64,000 bases of DNA from a virus, in the IMG/VR virus record IMGVR_UViG_3300043397_000067, positions 16,015 to 80,014 of that record. One strand, 5' to 3'. The position numbers and the translations under genes are program-made. Each line of letters begins with the position of its first letter. Positions within the stretch are counted from its first letter, which is position 1. The notes under the pieces were generated by a model. It had not been told where the DNA came from. It did not search any database and saw only the letters and a program-made list of their open reading frames with translations. Shown here piece by piece: positions 9,501-16,753 of this stretch.

Positions 9501-9723
9501 CTGGTACTTCTCAGTACATGACGAGACTGTTCACAGCGTAGCCCGTGAACACGCAGTGCCTGTTATCAAGATACTGCACGGCTTTATGACAGAGCAGTTC
9601 TTGAAGACCGTGCCAAGTGCGTCATCCATTGGTGTAGGCCGCAGCTTCGGTGAGCTGAATGAGCTTGGCGAAGTATTTGATGAAGAAGCTATAGCTAAGG
9701 CTGTAGAAGCCATCTTTCAATAA
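6595..9723 (+). CDS. polA: DNA polymerase I (family A) with 5'-nuclease and 3'-5' exonuclease domains
   Basis: A 1042-aa replicative polymerase. The start at 6595 is chosen because AAAGGA lies 7 bases upstream and the protein then opens with the 5'-nuclease motif MKIAVDLSSVIW; the frame is open 13 codons further up but that part overlaps the previous gene. Residues 1-290 are a FEN-type 5' nuclease (EGDDVIAWL, TTDNDMAAL, GDSSDNIKGIKGFGP). Residues ~320-520 are a 3'-5' exonuclease (DLET, HNAQGFELPVL, YGCDD); the usual ExoII aspartate appears as Glu. The polymerase follows: motif A VSLDESAQEVRQLA, O-helix RQAAKITLFATIYG, motif C SVHDETVH. The O-helix Phe predicts discrimination against dideoxynucleotides. 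Phage enzymes often lack the fused 5' nuclease, so this one is unusually complete. Confidence 0.95.
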   Translation: MKIAVDLSSVIWNCMNAGTDPQQYKVEYEGKSFTVRTAAHGYEYAVNSIKSVLDKYNASPRDLIIVIEGANSKAPRLMIDKDYKSQRGKRCPEQYQEFGLLRDRLVTLFRNLGALAIQQDNVEGDDVIAWLAKTYPGKLVIKTTDNDMAALNSDRVIVDIAGDAAVNKYGDFPFEYVTLYKAMVGDSSDNIKGIKGFGPAAWIDFDRQFGAAGMKELTRLAEKGSLEELALEATQNDMVARIYEGAEDFLRSYQCAKMHPEWVNTLSNPITYLPGLVQPTCDDERLAKYKAQMRLITADNYDAAVAFFKSKITETAYFPIDLETSTPEESDDWLAAAGSDRVDVIASKITGGSVSFGANGQYAYYISVDHKDTNNVTMKQFGDLLRLIPTDKLSVAHNAQGFELPVLFMEFGQEWADNGWRGFFPNLVDSRIAASHWDENQFSFGLKTLTKKLFGYDQTSYAEVTGGLKMNQIPATQVLAYGCDDVYTSGALWDFFSFIMTIEGTLDAFIEIEQKPMYLQALSYCQGIKLDMPKLQQLSAADQELEKVQQVVLDKSLIKLGWEGTVCPTYVELTPANVKEAVQIISGIELKTAVRTISKLSQMVRETGNEQCILLANLIDSNDVVGINALVATHFSGHPEMNVGSPKQLKELLYDKLGMPVRLRNKPTQAMRDKGIREGTPRTDEDAVKMAIKMGDVPEEHVDALKALMELKFINTRRSLYWDAYPKLLHWKTGRLHPELRQSATNTRRYAGSAPNIQQQDSTPGGVRSTCIPHKRNAIVVSLDESAQEVRQLADYCQDANLLTCYLGTKEQLRDVHSIVACKIAGCTYEEFRARLKSGDELSAKQRQAAKITLFATIYGAAAPKIAEGLGITEAEAQEYIDAIYAQFPDVKAWKEASEDQARRLGFVEIHGGTIRHLASLVLSDDKYTAAKAMRQAGNARIQGAGGNQIKRIMSRIWDSRLIEDYDYRWYFSVHDETVHSVAREHAVPVIKILHGFMTEQFLKTVPSASSIGVGRSFGELNELGEVFDEEAIAKAVEAIFQ

Positions 9724-9731
9724 GGACCATA

Positions 9732-10577
9732 ATGCAAAACTACCACGAACTACTACAGACCGTACTTGATACGGGCGTCACGCAAGTCAACCGCACTGGC
9801 GTATCGGCCCGGTTCATTCCGGGCGCTATGCTGCGCTACGACTTGCAGAAGGGCTTCCCGGCCATAACCACCAAGCGGCTGGCTTTCGGGGCCGTCAAGG
9901 GCGAACTGATTGGCTTCCTGCACGGTTGCCAGTCAGCCGCCGACTTCCGGGCGCTGAACTGCAATATCTGGACGCAGAACGCCAATGAGAACCAAGCGTG
10001 GCTAAACAACCCTAACCGCAAGGGCACAGACGACTTGGGGCGCATCTATGGGGCTATTTGGAGAGACTTCAACGGCATCGACCAACTCAAGGAGGTAGTG
10101 AGTAAGATCATCAATACCCCCACAGATCGACGCATCATCATGTCAGCGTGGAAGCCTGACGAGTTTGACAAGATGGCGCTACCACCTTGCCATGTACTGT
10201 ATCAGTTCCTTGTTGATACCGTACATAAGAGGCTACACTTATGCATGTATCAGAGGTCATGTGACTTATTCCTAGGCGTTCCCTTTAATATCGCCAGTTG
10301 TGCATTGCTGCTTTCACTCGTTGCAGAAGCAACAGGCTATACGGCGGGCTCCTTTACACATTTTCTCGCAGACGTTCATATTTACGAGAACCACGTTGAG
10401 CAAGTCAAGCTACAACTTTCAAGGCAACACCTTGAGCCACCAAAGCTGCGGCTTGCCATGACTAAAGGTGATGGACTTAAGGGCGCTATGGACGCTATTC
10501 TTGGTATGTCACCAGAGGACATTGTTCTGGTAGACTATAACTCACACGCTGCCATACCGGCACCAATGGCTGTATGA
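9732..10577 (+). CDS. thyA: Thymidylate synthase
   Basis: A 281-aa ThyA-type enzyme that methylates dUMP to dTMP using methylenetetrahydrofolate. The catalytic Cys153 lies in MALPPCHVLYQF. Other landmarks are NRTGV, the phosphate-binding RRIIMSAW, YQRSCDLFLGVPFNIAS and HIYENH. The Asn of FNIAS selects dUMP; an Asp there would suggest dCMP hydroxymethylase. Length is slightly above the 264 of E. coli. TAAGGA precedes the start at good spacing. It follows the polymerase by 8 bases and overlaps the next gene by four, so it belongs to the same transcript. Confidence 0.97.
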   Translation: MQNYHELLQTVLDTGVTQVNRTGVSARFIPGAMLRYDLQKGFPAITTKRLAFGAVKGELIGFLHGCQSAADFRALNCNIWTQNANENQAWLNNPNRKGTDDLGRIYGAIWRDFNGIDQLKEVVSKIINTPTDRRIIMSAWKPDEFDKMALPPCHVLYQFLVDTVHKRLHLCMYQRSCDLFLGVPFNIASCALLLSLVAEATGYTAGSFTHFLADVHIYENHVEQVKLQLSRQHLEPPKLRLAMTKGDGLKGAMDAILGMSPEDIVLVDYNSHAAIPAPMAV

Positions 10578-11038
10578 GCCACGCCAATAGAGGTAAAGAA
10601 GCGGAAAAACAGTTCCGCCTAGCCTGTGAAACCCTTGCCGTACAGCAGGGGTTTACCTATTGGCGAGTCCCTGATGCAAGGACTGCTATGGGCAACTCTG
10701 GCGGGGAAGGTCCGGGGGACTTTCTCGCTTGGAGCCGTATTACTACTCCAGCAGGCCTAGCAGACAGGTCCTACTCTATTGAAGTTAAAGAAGTCGAACA
10801 TGAGTACAGGCTTCCAAAAGCAAATTTTAAGAATGACCAAAGAGCGCGTATGCGTATGCTTGAGCTGGCGGGGGTGGTATGCTACGTCGCAGTGCTGTTC
10901 AAACCGCTTAAGAAGTGGAGAGTAACTAGGCTCTCCTACTTTGACTCTGGTACAACTGGGTCATGGGACATGACAAATCTTGAATTAGTAGAAATCACAG
11001 ACTGGATTAAAGTACTACATGCTAACTATTCTAAATGA
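10574..11038 (+). CDS. PD-(D/E)XK nuclease, possibly a Holliday-junction resolvase
   Basis: A 154-aa protein. The core of the fold is visible: GEGPGDFLAW provides the metal-binding Asp, SYSIEVKEVEHEYRL provides the ExK pair, and the helix ARMRMLELAGVVCYVAVLFK follows as in RecU/Hjc-like nucleases. It sits between thymidylate synthase and SbcD, overlapping the first by 4 and the second by 20 bases. The context suggests resolution of branched DNA before packaging. It could also be another PD-(D/E)XK nuclease; the substrate is inferred. Confidence 0.65.
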   Translation: MSHANRGKEAEKQFRLACETLAVQQGFTYWRVPDARTAMGNSGGEGPGDFLAWSRITTPAGLADRSYSIEVKEVEHEYRLPKANFKNDQRARMRMLELAGVVCYVAVLFKPLKKWRVTRLSYFDSGTTGSWDMTNLELVEITDWIKVLHANYSK

Positions 11039-12041
11039 CGTACATGCTGGCGCTATACGCAGCGCCGGTACTACACCGTTCTCGCAGTTCGCGCTAAGAA
11101 CGCACATCCTAAATAAGTTTGAGGAACTACTACCTGAGTCTGGCGACTTAATGATTCTTGGCGACCTATTTGACACCAATAACGTACCGCTATGGGACGT
11201 TAGCAAGGTGCTGTTTATGTTGTCAAAGTGGGTGACAAATAGGCCCGGTAGCACGCTGTACCTAGTCAGAGGCAATCACGATATCAGCAAGACTTCAAAC
11301 GTAATGTCTAGCTTTGACTTTCTAGGCACCATGCTTAAGGTTCACGATAACGTAATGGTTATTACAGAGCCAACAGCTATCAAGTACGGCTACGTTATCC
11401 CCCACCTGATAAATCAGGACCTATTCGATCAGGCACTTGCCTCAGTGCCCAAGTGCGATAATCTATTCTTGCACTGCAACTACGATAACAACTTTGCTGC
11501 TCAAAGCGACCAGTCCCTAAACCTTAGCGCGGAGCAAGCCAAAGTCTGCCTAGCAAGCAGAATCGTCATTGCACACGAACACCATGCAAGGTCACTGGGC
11601 AAGGTGGTTATTCCCGGAAACCAGATAGCAAGTTCAGTGTCTGACTGGTTATCTCCGGGTGACAAGCAGTACGCTACTATAAACGCCAGCAACGAGCTTG
11701 CACTTGTCAAGTGTGCGGATAGAAGTACAGAGTATGCTGAACTTGACTATACATCGGACTTTACCTCGTGTGATGCTAAGTTTATTCGCATAACTGGTAC
11801 TGTAGCAGCAGATACGGCAAGCAAGCTAATTACTGCAGTATCCAAGTTTAGGCAAAGAAGTAGCGCGCTGGTCATTACATCAGCAGTAAAGACGTTATCG
11901 GAAGATGGCAGCGAAACATTTGAAGCTGCCTTGGAAGAGGCTAAGAACTTCTCTGTCATGGAAGCCCTTAAAGACTTCCTCACTCAAGACGAATACACAA
12001 AACTGGAGAAGCTTCATGCTAAACGAGCTAACACTAACTAA
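11019..12041 (+). CDS. sbcD: SbcD/Mre11-like nuclease subunit
   Basis: A 340-aa calcineurin-type phosphoesterase. The metal-binding motifs are in order: NDVHAG near the start, GDLFDTNN around residue 50, VRGNHDIS around 90, FLHCNYD and AHEHHAR further on. It is the nuclease half of an SbcCD/gp46-gp47 complex that trims DNA ends and opens hairpins for recombination. Its end overlaps the start of the SbcC gene by 26 bases, as expected for equal production of partners. The start overlaps the preceding nuclease by 20 bases. Confidence 0.9.
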   Translation: MLTILNDVHAGAIRSAGTTPFSQFALRTHILNKFEELLPESGDLMILGDLFDTNNVPLWDVSKVLFMLSKWVTNRPGSTLYLVRGNHDISKTSNVMSSFDFLGTMLKVHDNVMVITEPTAIKYGYVIPHLINQDLFDQALASVPKCDNLFLHCNYDNNFAAQSDQSLNLSAEQAKVCLASRIVIAHEHHARSLGKVVIPGNQIASSVSDWLSPGDKQYATINASNELALVKCADRSTEYAELDYTSDFTSCDAKFIRITGTVAADTASKLITAVSKFRQRSSALVITSAVKTLSEDGSETFEAALEEAKNFSVMEALKDFLTQDEYTKLEKLHAKRANTN

Positions 12042-14067
12042 ATTTAGGCAGCATGAGTCTAAGGTAGTAAACTTTACATCGGGCCTTAACGTCATCCGTG
12101 GCGCTAACGAAGCAGGCAAGAGTACTATCTTTGAGGCTATCATGTACGCCTTCTACGGGGCACGGGGTCTGCGTGAGTCGTTGGATGATGCCGTGACATG
12201 GGGTAACCCGGCGTCGCAACTCAGGGTTAAGTTAGTGTTCACTCACTTAGGCGTCAAGTTCACCATCACCCGGTCAAAGTCGGGCGCAGAGCTTGTCGGA
12301 CCCGGAGTGACGGCCTCGGGCCAGTCTGAGGTCACCAACTTCGTCACGGCCTTGTTTGGTGCCCCGCTTGACGTTGCCAAGGCCATCCTCATGGCGAAAC
12401 AAGGCGGCTTGCAGGAATCCCTCGACGGCTCTAGTGTACGGATGATTGAGCAACTTGCTAATGTCCAACTGATAGACAAGCTCATTGAGTGGGTGCAGCT
12501 TGACTTGTCTACTGGAAACACTAGCTCGCTGGTCAAGCAACTACAAGACTACCGCGATATGGTAGCCCCAGTGTTAGATACCGCAGAAGCTGACGCTAAA
12601 GTATCTACACTAACTTCCCGAGTTGAGGCAGTTAAAGCAAACCTTGAGTTGGTAGAAGCTAAAATCGCTAACCTGCAGTGGGCACCACCTGTGATAGCAG
12701 CTAGGGCGGACTATAACGCTAAGCGGGAAGCTTTGGATAGTACGCTTACGCGCCTGCAAACTACACTGCCGTCAGTACCAGAGCCGGTAGAAGATAACTC
12801 CAAGGAGTTAGAAGCAGCGGCTGCTGAACAGACTCGCAACAAGGAGCTTCAAGGCAACTACATGAAGTATGCAGCTTTCGTACAGCCTAAAGTCGATAGT
12901 AAATACACATCAAGAAGTGAGGCAGACGCTCACCGTGAGAAACTTCAAGAAGAAATTCGCGCTATTACGAAAGGGTTATCAGATACTAGCACTAAGATAG
13001 CGGTAGAACTATCAAAGAAAATTACAGAAACAGCCTGCGGACTATGCGGTAAAGACTTATCACAGGTGCCAGAAGTTGTAGAGAAGAATAAGGTAATAGA
13101 TAGCACCATCGCGGCCCTTAAGGTTAGTAAAGCTAGCTTAGAGGCAAATCTTAGCGCCTATAACCTGCAACTGAGCGGTTTGATAGAGTTGCTTAAAGCA
13201 GACTCTGCTGCTAGAAATACAGCAGCAGGTATCCCCCACCTTGAGGAATATCCCACCTTTCCTGCCACCTACGGATGGGCTGGCGGTATTCCAGTAGTAA
13301 CTTACGTTGACTATGCAAAACAGTTAAAGGAGCTTACTACAAAGCTTGCACAAAGAGAAGCTGCTTTGCATCAGTATAACAAGGTTCAGACGGCTATAGA
13401 GGTTACTAGGGTCAACATATCAAGGTTGTACAACCCTGTGCAATCAGAAGTTGACATGGCTAATGAAGCATTTGCTGAGTTGACGTTAGCAGCTACACGT
13501 AAGAATGAATCTATTGACGAGCGTAGGCGGCTGGAATCTCAGCTTTCTGAGGCTAGGCACACCCTAGCGATTTTGGAGACGCGCCATACGGAGCAGATGA
13601 AGGCTTTTACACAGGCTCAATCTCAGGCCTCGGTAGTAGAGTCTAGTATCAGGGAGATGACAGATAACAATCTCTTGATTAAGAAGCTGAGGGAAGCAAG
13701 GCCGTCAGTAACTAACCGCTTATGGAATACTGTACTTGGTACAGTAACCAGTTACTTCTCACAACTTCGTGGTGTTCATACAGTAGTAGGGCGTAAAGAT
13801 GACTGCTTCACGCTTGACGGCAAGAAGCATACATCCTATAGTGGTTCTACCCAAGACTGCCTTGGCCTTGCCATTCGTGCTACCCTGCAAAAGACCTTCA
13901 TGGCCGGCTGTGACTTCACCACGTATGACGAGCCTGCAAGTGGGTGTGACTTAGCGCGGGAAAGCGATATGCTAGCGATGCTATCGACTTGTGGGTTTGA
14001 GCAGGTACTGCTCGTCACCCACAGCGACTTAGCAGACGCTTACGCTACTAACTTCATCCAGATATAG
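12016..14067 (+). CDS. sbcC: SbcC/Rad50-like ATPase subunit
   Basis: A 683-aa SMC-type ATPase. The start at 12016 is chosen because the protein then begins MLNELTLTKFRQHES, the normal first strand of Rad50/SbcC; an open frame further upstream overlaps sbcD only. Walker A is GANEAGKST (about 35-43). Long coiled coils flank a zinc hook whose CxxC is Cys341-Cys344 (ACGLCGKD). The C-terminus has an ABC signature-like SGSTQDCLGLAIR and Walker B TTYDEPASG. It works with SbcD as an end-processing complex. The coiled coil is short compared with cellular SbcC, as in phage gp46 proteins. Confidence 0.92.
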   Translation: MLNELTLTKFRQHESKVVNFTSGLNVIRGANEAGKSTIFEAIMYAFYGARGLRESLDDAVTWGNPASQLRVKLVFTHLGVKFTITRSKSGAELVGPGVTASGQSEVTNFVTALFGAPLDVAKAILMAKQGGLQESLDGSSVRMIEQLANVQLIDKLIEWVQLDLSTGNTSSLVKQLQDYRDMVAPVLDTAEADAKVSTLTSRVEAVKANLELVEAKIANLQWAPPVIAARADYNAKREALDSTLTRLQTTLPSVPEPVEDNSKELEAAAAEQTRNKELQGNYMKYAAFVQPKVDSKYTSRSEADAHREKLQEEIRAITKGLSDTSTKIAVELSKKITETACGLCGKDLSQVPEVVEKNKVIDSTIAALKVSKASLEANLSAYNLQLSGLIELLKADSAARNTAAGIPHLEEYPTFPATYGWAGGIPVVTYVDYAKQLKELTTKLAQREAALHQYNKVQTAIEVTRVNISRLYNPVQSEVDMANEAFAELTLAATRKNESIDERRRLESQLSEARHTLAILETRHTEQMKAFTQAQSQASVVESSIREMTDNNLLIKKLREARPSVTNRLWNTVLGTVTSYFSQLRGVHTVVGRKDDCFTLDGKKHTSYSGSTQDCLGLAIRATLQKTFMAGCDFTTYDEPASGCDLARESDMLAMLSTCGFEQVLLVTHSDLADAYATNFIQI

Positions 14068-14093
14068 TAAAGGGAGCCTAGGCTCCCTTTACT
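14066..14093. terminator. Bidirectional terminator (perfect 13-bp palindrome)
   Basis: Arms AGTAAAGGGAGCC and GGCTCCCTTTACT are exact inverse complements separated by TA. It lies exactly between convergent sbcC and the last lysis gene and overlaps both stop codons. A-rich and T-rich flanks are present on each side, so it can stop transcription from both directions. Confidence 0.9.
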
Positions 14094-14682
14094 ACTTAGG
14101 TTCAGCGGACTTTGGAGGTCGGGTCCCGAACCAGAAAAGGGATACTGTAGTCCAAACATATAAAATAGTAGAGACTATTTGTACAACAATACCGGTTATC
14201 TGTTCAGGTGTAAATGAAATACCATGAACGTCCATCAGATTACGTGCCCACACAAACATGTAGGTCACAAGTACGCAAAGATACGCTGTCATCCCGGGGC
14301 GGATAAAGCCGCGCAGGAAGTCAACGAAACCCATCATCAAGGTCACAGCGCCACCCACAAAGCCGGGGCGGCTCTGGGCACCTTTATCAAGGTAGGTAGC
14401 CTTGTCATTCTCAAGTGCAGCAATCAAGGACTTGGAGGCGGCTTCATCGCCTCGCGCCTCTGCATCAACCTCTGCCATACTGACTTCGGCAGCGTTACGA
14501 GAATCCGCTCTAGCAGACTCAAGCTTTGACAGCTCAAGCGTGTTCTGGTGGTTCAGCTTGATGATTTCAATATCTTGCTTCTTATGCTGCAAGTCAAAGT
14601 AGCGTTGCAGCAATACTCCGATAAGGCCAGTAGCCCCGCCAGAAAGAACACTTGTAAACAGTCCACCAATAATTTCTAGCAT
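14092..14682 (-). CDS. Holin-like membrane protein (3-TM type)
   Basis: A 196-aa protein with an N-terminal hydrophobic segment (about 1-25, LEIIGGLFTSVLSGGATG), a charged helical middle (30-105), and two later membrane segments (about 115-145 and 163-188). The stretch FIRPGMTAYLCVLVTYMFVW resembles, from memory, three-helix holins of the gene-transfer-agent type. It is the last gene of the lysis cassette and overlaps the endolysin stop region by 7 bases. A holin makes the inner-membrane hole that frees the endolysin. The assignment rests on topology and position. Confidence 0.6.
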   Translation of the reverse strand: MLEIIGGLFTSVLSGGATGLIGVLLQRYFDLQHKKQDIEIIKLNHQNTLELSKLESARADSRNAAEVSMAEVDAEARGDEAASKSLIAALENDKATYLDKGAQSRPGFVGGAVTLMMGFVDFLRGFIRPGMTAYLCVLVTYMFVWARNLMDVHGISFTPEQITGIVVQIVSTILYVWTTVSLFWFGTRPPKSAEPK

Positions 14683-15233
14683 AGTATTAACGCCTTTGTG
14701 TATAGAGCTTGCCTATGTGCAATGCCGTTTGTGCCGCCGTTTATACGTTTAGTCAGTGTAACAAAATCTCCACTATCTGCAAACGTATTGAGTTTCTTTA
14801 AGTTCCAAAATATAGCTGCCGATAATGCTGCATACTGCACAAGCGCTAGCTTCTCTGGTTCTGCGTGAAAGTCTGGGCAGTCTGGTACTAACTTTCTCAT
14901 TTCCCTTGTGGTAATGATATAGTTAGATTCTCCCGTAGTTTGTATCCAGCCACGGCCCATATATCTTTTACCTGAGCCGGGTGCTATATTGCCAAGCTGC
15001 TTAGCAAGCTTACTTGGTGGCTCATACTTTAGCTGCTGCTGCGTAGGACCCCAAATCTCCTTAGTATATACTAGCATCCCGCTCTCATGCCCCACCTGTG
15101 CAAGAAAGCAGGCTTTACGCTGTTGCGTAGTACACTTCGCAAGTAGCAAAGCCGCCTCCATAAATGGGGCGGCTTCCTTAGCTTTAGATAACCTCAGGTT
15201 ATATAGCTGGACCAGGGTTTGTGTGAGGTTCAT
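14676..15233 (-). CDS. Endolysin, glycoside hydrolase family 19
   Basis: A 185-aa chitinase-fold muramidase/lysozyme. The catalytic glutamates are Glu50 (FLAQVGHESGML) and probably Glu59 (YTKEIWGP). The family hallmark RYMGRGWIQTTGESNY follows, and KRINGGTNGIAHR closes the domain. There is no signal peptide, so release needs a holin. It cuts the peptidoglycan glycan chain at the end of infection. The start lies inside the upstream spanin-like gene (35-base overlap) and no clear ribosome site is seen, which suggests translational coupling. Confidence 0.92.
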   Translation of the reverse strand: MNLTQTLVQLYNLRLSKAKEAAPFMEAALLLAKCTTQQRKACFLAQVGHESGMLVYTKEIWGPTQQQLKYEPPSKLAKQLGNIAPGSGKRYMGRGWIQTTGESNYIITTREMRKLVPDCPDFHAEPEKLALVQYAALSAAIFWNLKKLNTFADSGDFVTLTKRINGGTNGIAHRQALYTKALILC

Positions 15234-15537
15234 TGGCTTGGTAGTCTTTTAACATAGTCTCAAGCTCATCTATCTTCTTGTTTGCCTTACGCAACTCACC
15301 CATAAGACCTACGTTCTGTTCGTGGAGTTCAGCTACCTGCTTTGACAAGCTCTGAACAAGCTCAGACTGGGCCTTGAGCTGTGCTGATAAAGTAGCGCCA
15401 ATAGAGGTTACGTCGGCTATGTCTACCTTACGTGAGTGGAGGTAGAGCGCAAATACTGCAAATACGAACCCAACGGTAAGGGTGAACGCTGCGGGTTGAC
15501 CCTTTAGGGCCTGAATCAGTAGCGTTATAGCTTCCAT
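15199..15537 (-). CDS. Rz-like inner-membrane spanin candidate
   Basis: A 112-aa protein with one N-terminal membrane segment (about residues 18-34, FTLTVGFVFAVFALYLH) and a long periplasmic coiled coil (QLKAQSELVQSLSKQVAELHEQ and onward). It overlaps the endolysin gene. This is the architecture of an i-spanin, which joins an outer-membrane lipoprotein to fuse the two membranes at lysis. I did not find an Rz1-like lipoprotein nested in another frame, so the partner is missing or elsewhere. Confidence 0.6.
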   Translation of the reverse strand: MEAITLLIQALKGQPAAFTLTVGFVFAVFALYLHSRKVDIADVTSIGATLSAQLKAQSELVQSLSKQVAELHEQNVGLMGELRKANKKIDELETMLKDYQANEPHTNPGPAI

Positions 15538-15899
15538 GTAAACCTCAACATGCTTACGTTTACGACAAAGGCGTACAAGTTAGTAAGCCCTAGAGTTAGT
15601 AAACCTATAGCTACATGGTCCGTAGAGAGACTACTAATGCCGACCCACACCCAAAAGCTACCGTTTACCCAGCACATTATAGTGCGAAGTAGCTCTTGTT
15701 TCGGGTACGCCAGTAGGCCAATTAACTGCAAAATCAGCAGAGAGGTAATGGCCCACTCCCAATATACGCAGGGTTTAGATGACTCCATCAGAATAGGGGA
15801 ACCAGACACCAATATAGTAATCAAAAGTAAGGCTAGAGCCATACAACTTGCAAGCTCTGCTACTCTGGTATCTTGTGGAAATAGGTTAAAAGATTTCAC
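15525..15899 (-). CDS. Four-helix membrane protein in lysis cassette
   Basis: A 124-aa protein with four predicted membrane helices (about 15-35, 46-64, 72-92, 95-115). The start is GTG, supported by GGAGG five bases upstream. It overlaps the spanin-like gene by 13 bases. Position suggests a second holin or antiholin, but similar small membrane proteins of unknown role also occur in siphophage lysis regions. Confidence 0.65.
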   Translation of the reverse strand: MKSFNLFPQDTRVAELASCMALALLLITILVSGSPILMESSKPCVYWEWAITSLLILQLIGLLAYPKQELLRTIMCWVNGSFWVWVGISSLSTDHVAIGLLTLGLTNLYAFVVNVSMLRFTWKL

Positions 15900-15944
15900 G
15901 ATGCCTCCAAGCCTTCACTATATATCGCCAACATTAACGCTGAC

Positions 15945-16232
15945 TTAAGTGCCAACTGACTTGTCGCAGTGGTCTTTATCGAATACGTCTAGCAGTTTGC
16001 ATAGCACGCATCCCCACTTTTTATTTTCTCTCTTAGCTCTACCTGCCCTTGAGGATACTGTTTCGTCCTCACTACCGTTGCTAGCTGCATTAAATAGCTG
16101 GTCGAAACTAATTGCTATCTTCCAACTCTTGTCTGGCGCTACCAGTACTGTGTACAGATAGCGAACAAAAGCTATTACTGCTGCAAGGGCGAGCAGTGGA
16201 AGAAAACAAATCAGTATCAACCTAGCTTTCAT
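15945..16232 (-). CDS. Membrane-anchored cysteine-rich small protein
   Basis: A 95-aa protein with an N-terminal hydrophobic segment (residues 4-31) and a conserved-looking soluble tail DETVSSRAGRA followed by WGCVLCKLLDVFDKDHC. I recall this tail from many phages, where it sits next to lysis genes, but no function is known to me. The two CxxC/HC elements could bind metal. It is coupled to the upstream gene by an ATGA overlap. Confidence 0.7.
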   Translation of the reverse strand: MKARLILICFLPLLALAAVIAFVRYLYTVLVAPDKSWKIAISFDQLFNAASNGSEDETVSSRAGRAKRENKKWGCVLCKLLDVFDKDHCDKSVGT

Positions 16233-16537
16233 GCAGCGTCCCTAGCAAGGGCCTCACTTATATACAGGCTGTAGAGTACAGCATAAACTTGCTCATGCGT
16301 CATAACAGTACCAGTAGGTTCCCCAGTAGTCGGGTCAATCAACTGAAATACGCCATCAGCTCTAAAGCTGGCGTTTATTGCTCCAACGGGTCGTGCAATT
16401 GAATCTGCTCCAAGCTCAATAAACCGCTCCTCAAGAAAGGCCATTGATGGCACACCACCCTTGGGGTTGTTAATGACTACCTGATTACATCTGGTATAAG
16501 CTGTACCAGAAATAGAACTTTCATTGTAGTTTGGCAC
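16229..16537 (-). CDS. Hypothetical protein between tail fibre and lysis genes
   Basis: A 102-aa soluble protein. It has the sequence GVFQLIDPTTGEPTGTVMTHEQVYAVLYSLYISEALARDAA near its C-terminus, split here into a short beta part and a long helix. No known motif was recognised. It shares an ATGA overlap with the next gene. It may be a virion-associated or fibre-related protein by position only. Confidence 0.65.
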   Translation of the reverse strand: MPNYNESSISGTAYTRCNQVVINNPKGGVPSMAFLEERFIELGADSIARPVGAINASFRADGVFQLIDPTTGEPTGTVMTHEQVYAVLYSLYISEALARDAA

Positions 16538-16546
16538 AGTAGCTCC

Positions 16547-16744
16547 TTAAGCGGACTTGAGTGTAGGCGAATAACCCTGAGCAGAGGCTGACTGCAAGGC
16601 TTCCTCAAGGGACTTGACCTGTTGTTGTAGAACAACAATAGTCCCGGCGTCCATGACGTTTTGGGCTTGAGCAATATCGCGCTGTCGGGTAAGACAGGCG
16701 AAACGGGCATTGAGTTCGATTTCAGAAACGATGTTTTCGGGCAT
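16547..16744 (-). CDS. Small coiled-coil protein after tail fibre
   Basis: A 65-aa mostly helical protein with a heptad-like stretch TIVVLQQQVKSLEEALQSA. It starts 9 bases after the fibre gene stop and has AAGGAAATAAA upstream of its ATG, a good ribosome site. Possible roles are fibre assembly or chaperoning, by position only. Confidence 0.6.
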   Translation of the reverse strand: MPENIVSEIELNARFACLTRQRDIAQAQNVMDAGTIVVLQQQVKSLEEALQSASAQGYSPTLKSA

Positions 16745-16753
16745 TTTATTTCC

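Noticed and set aside
15199-15537. Nested Rz1-like lipoprotein in another frame of the spanin gene
   Set aside because: I found no start with a lipobox in the other frames.
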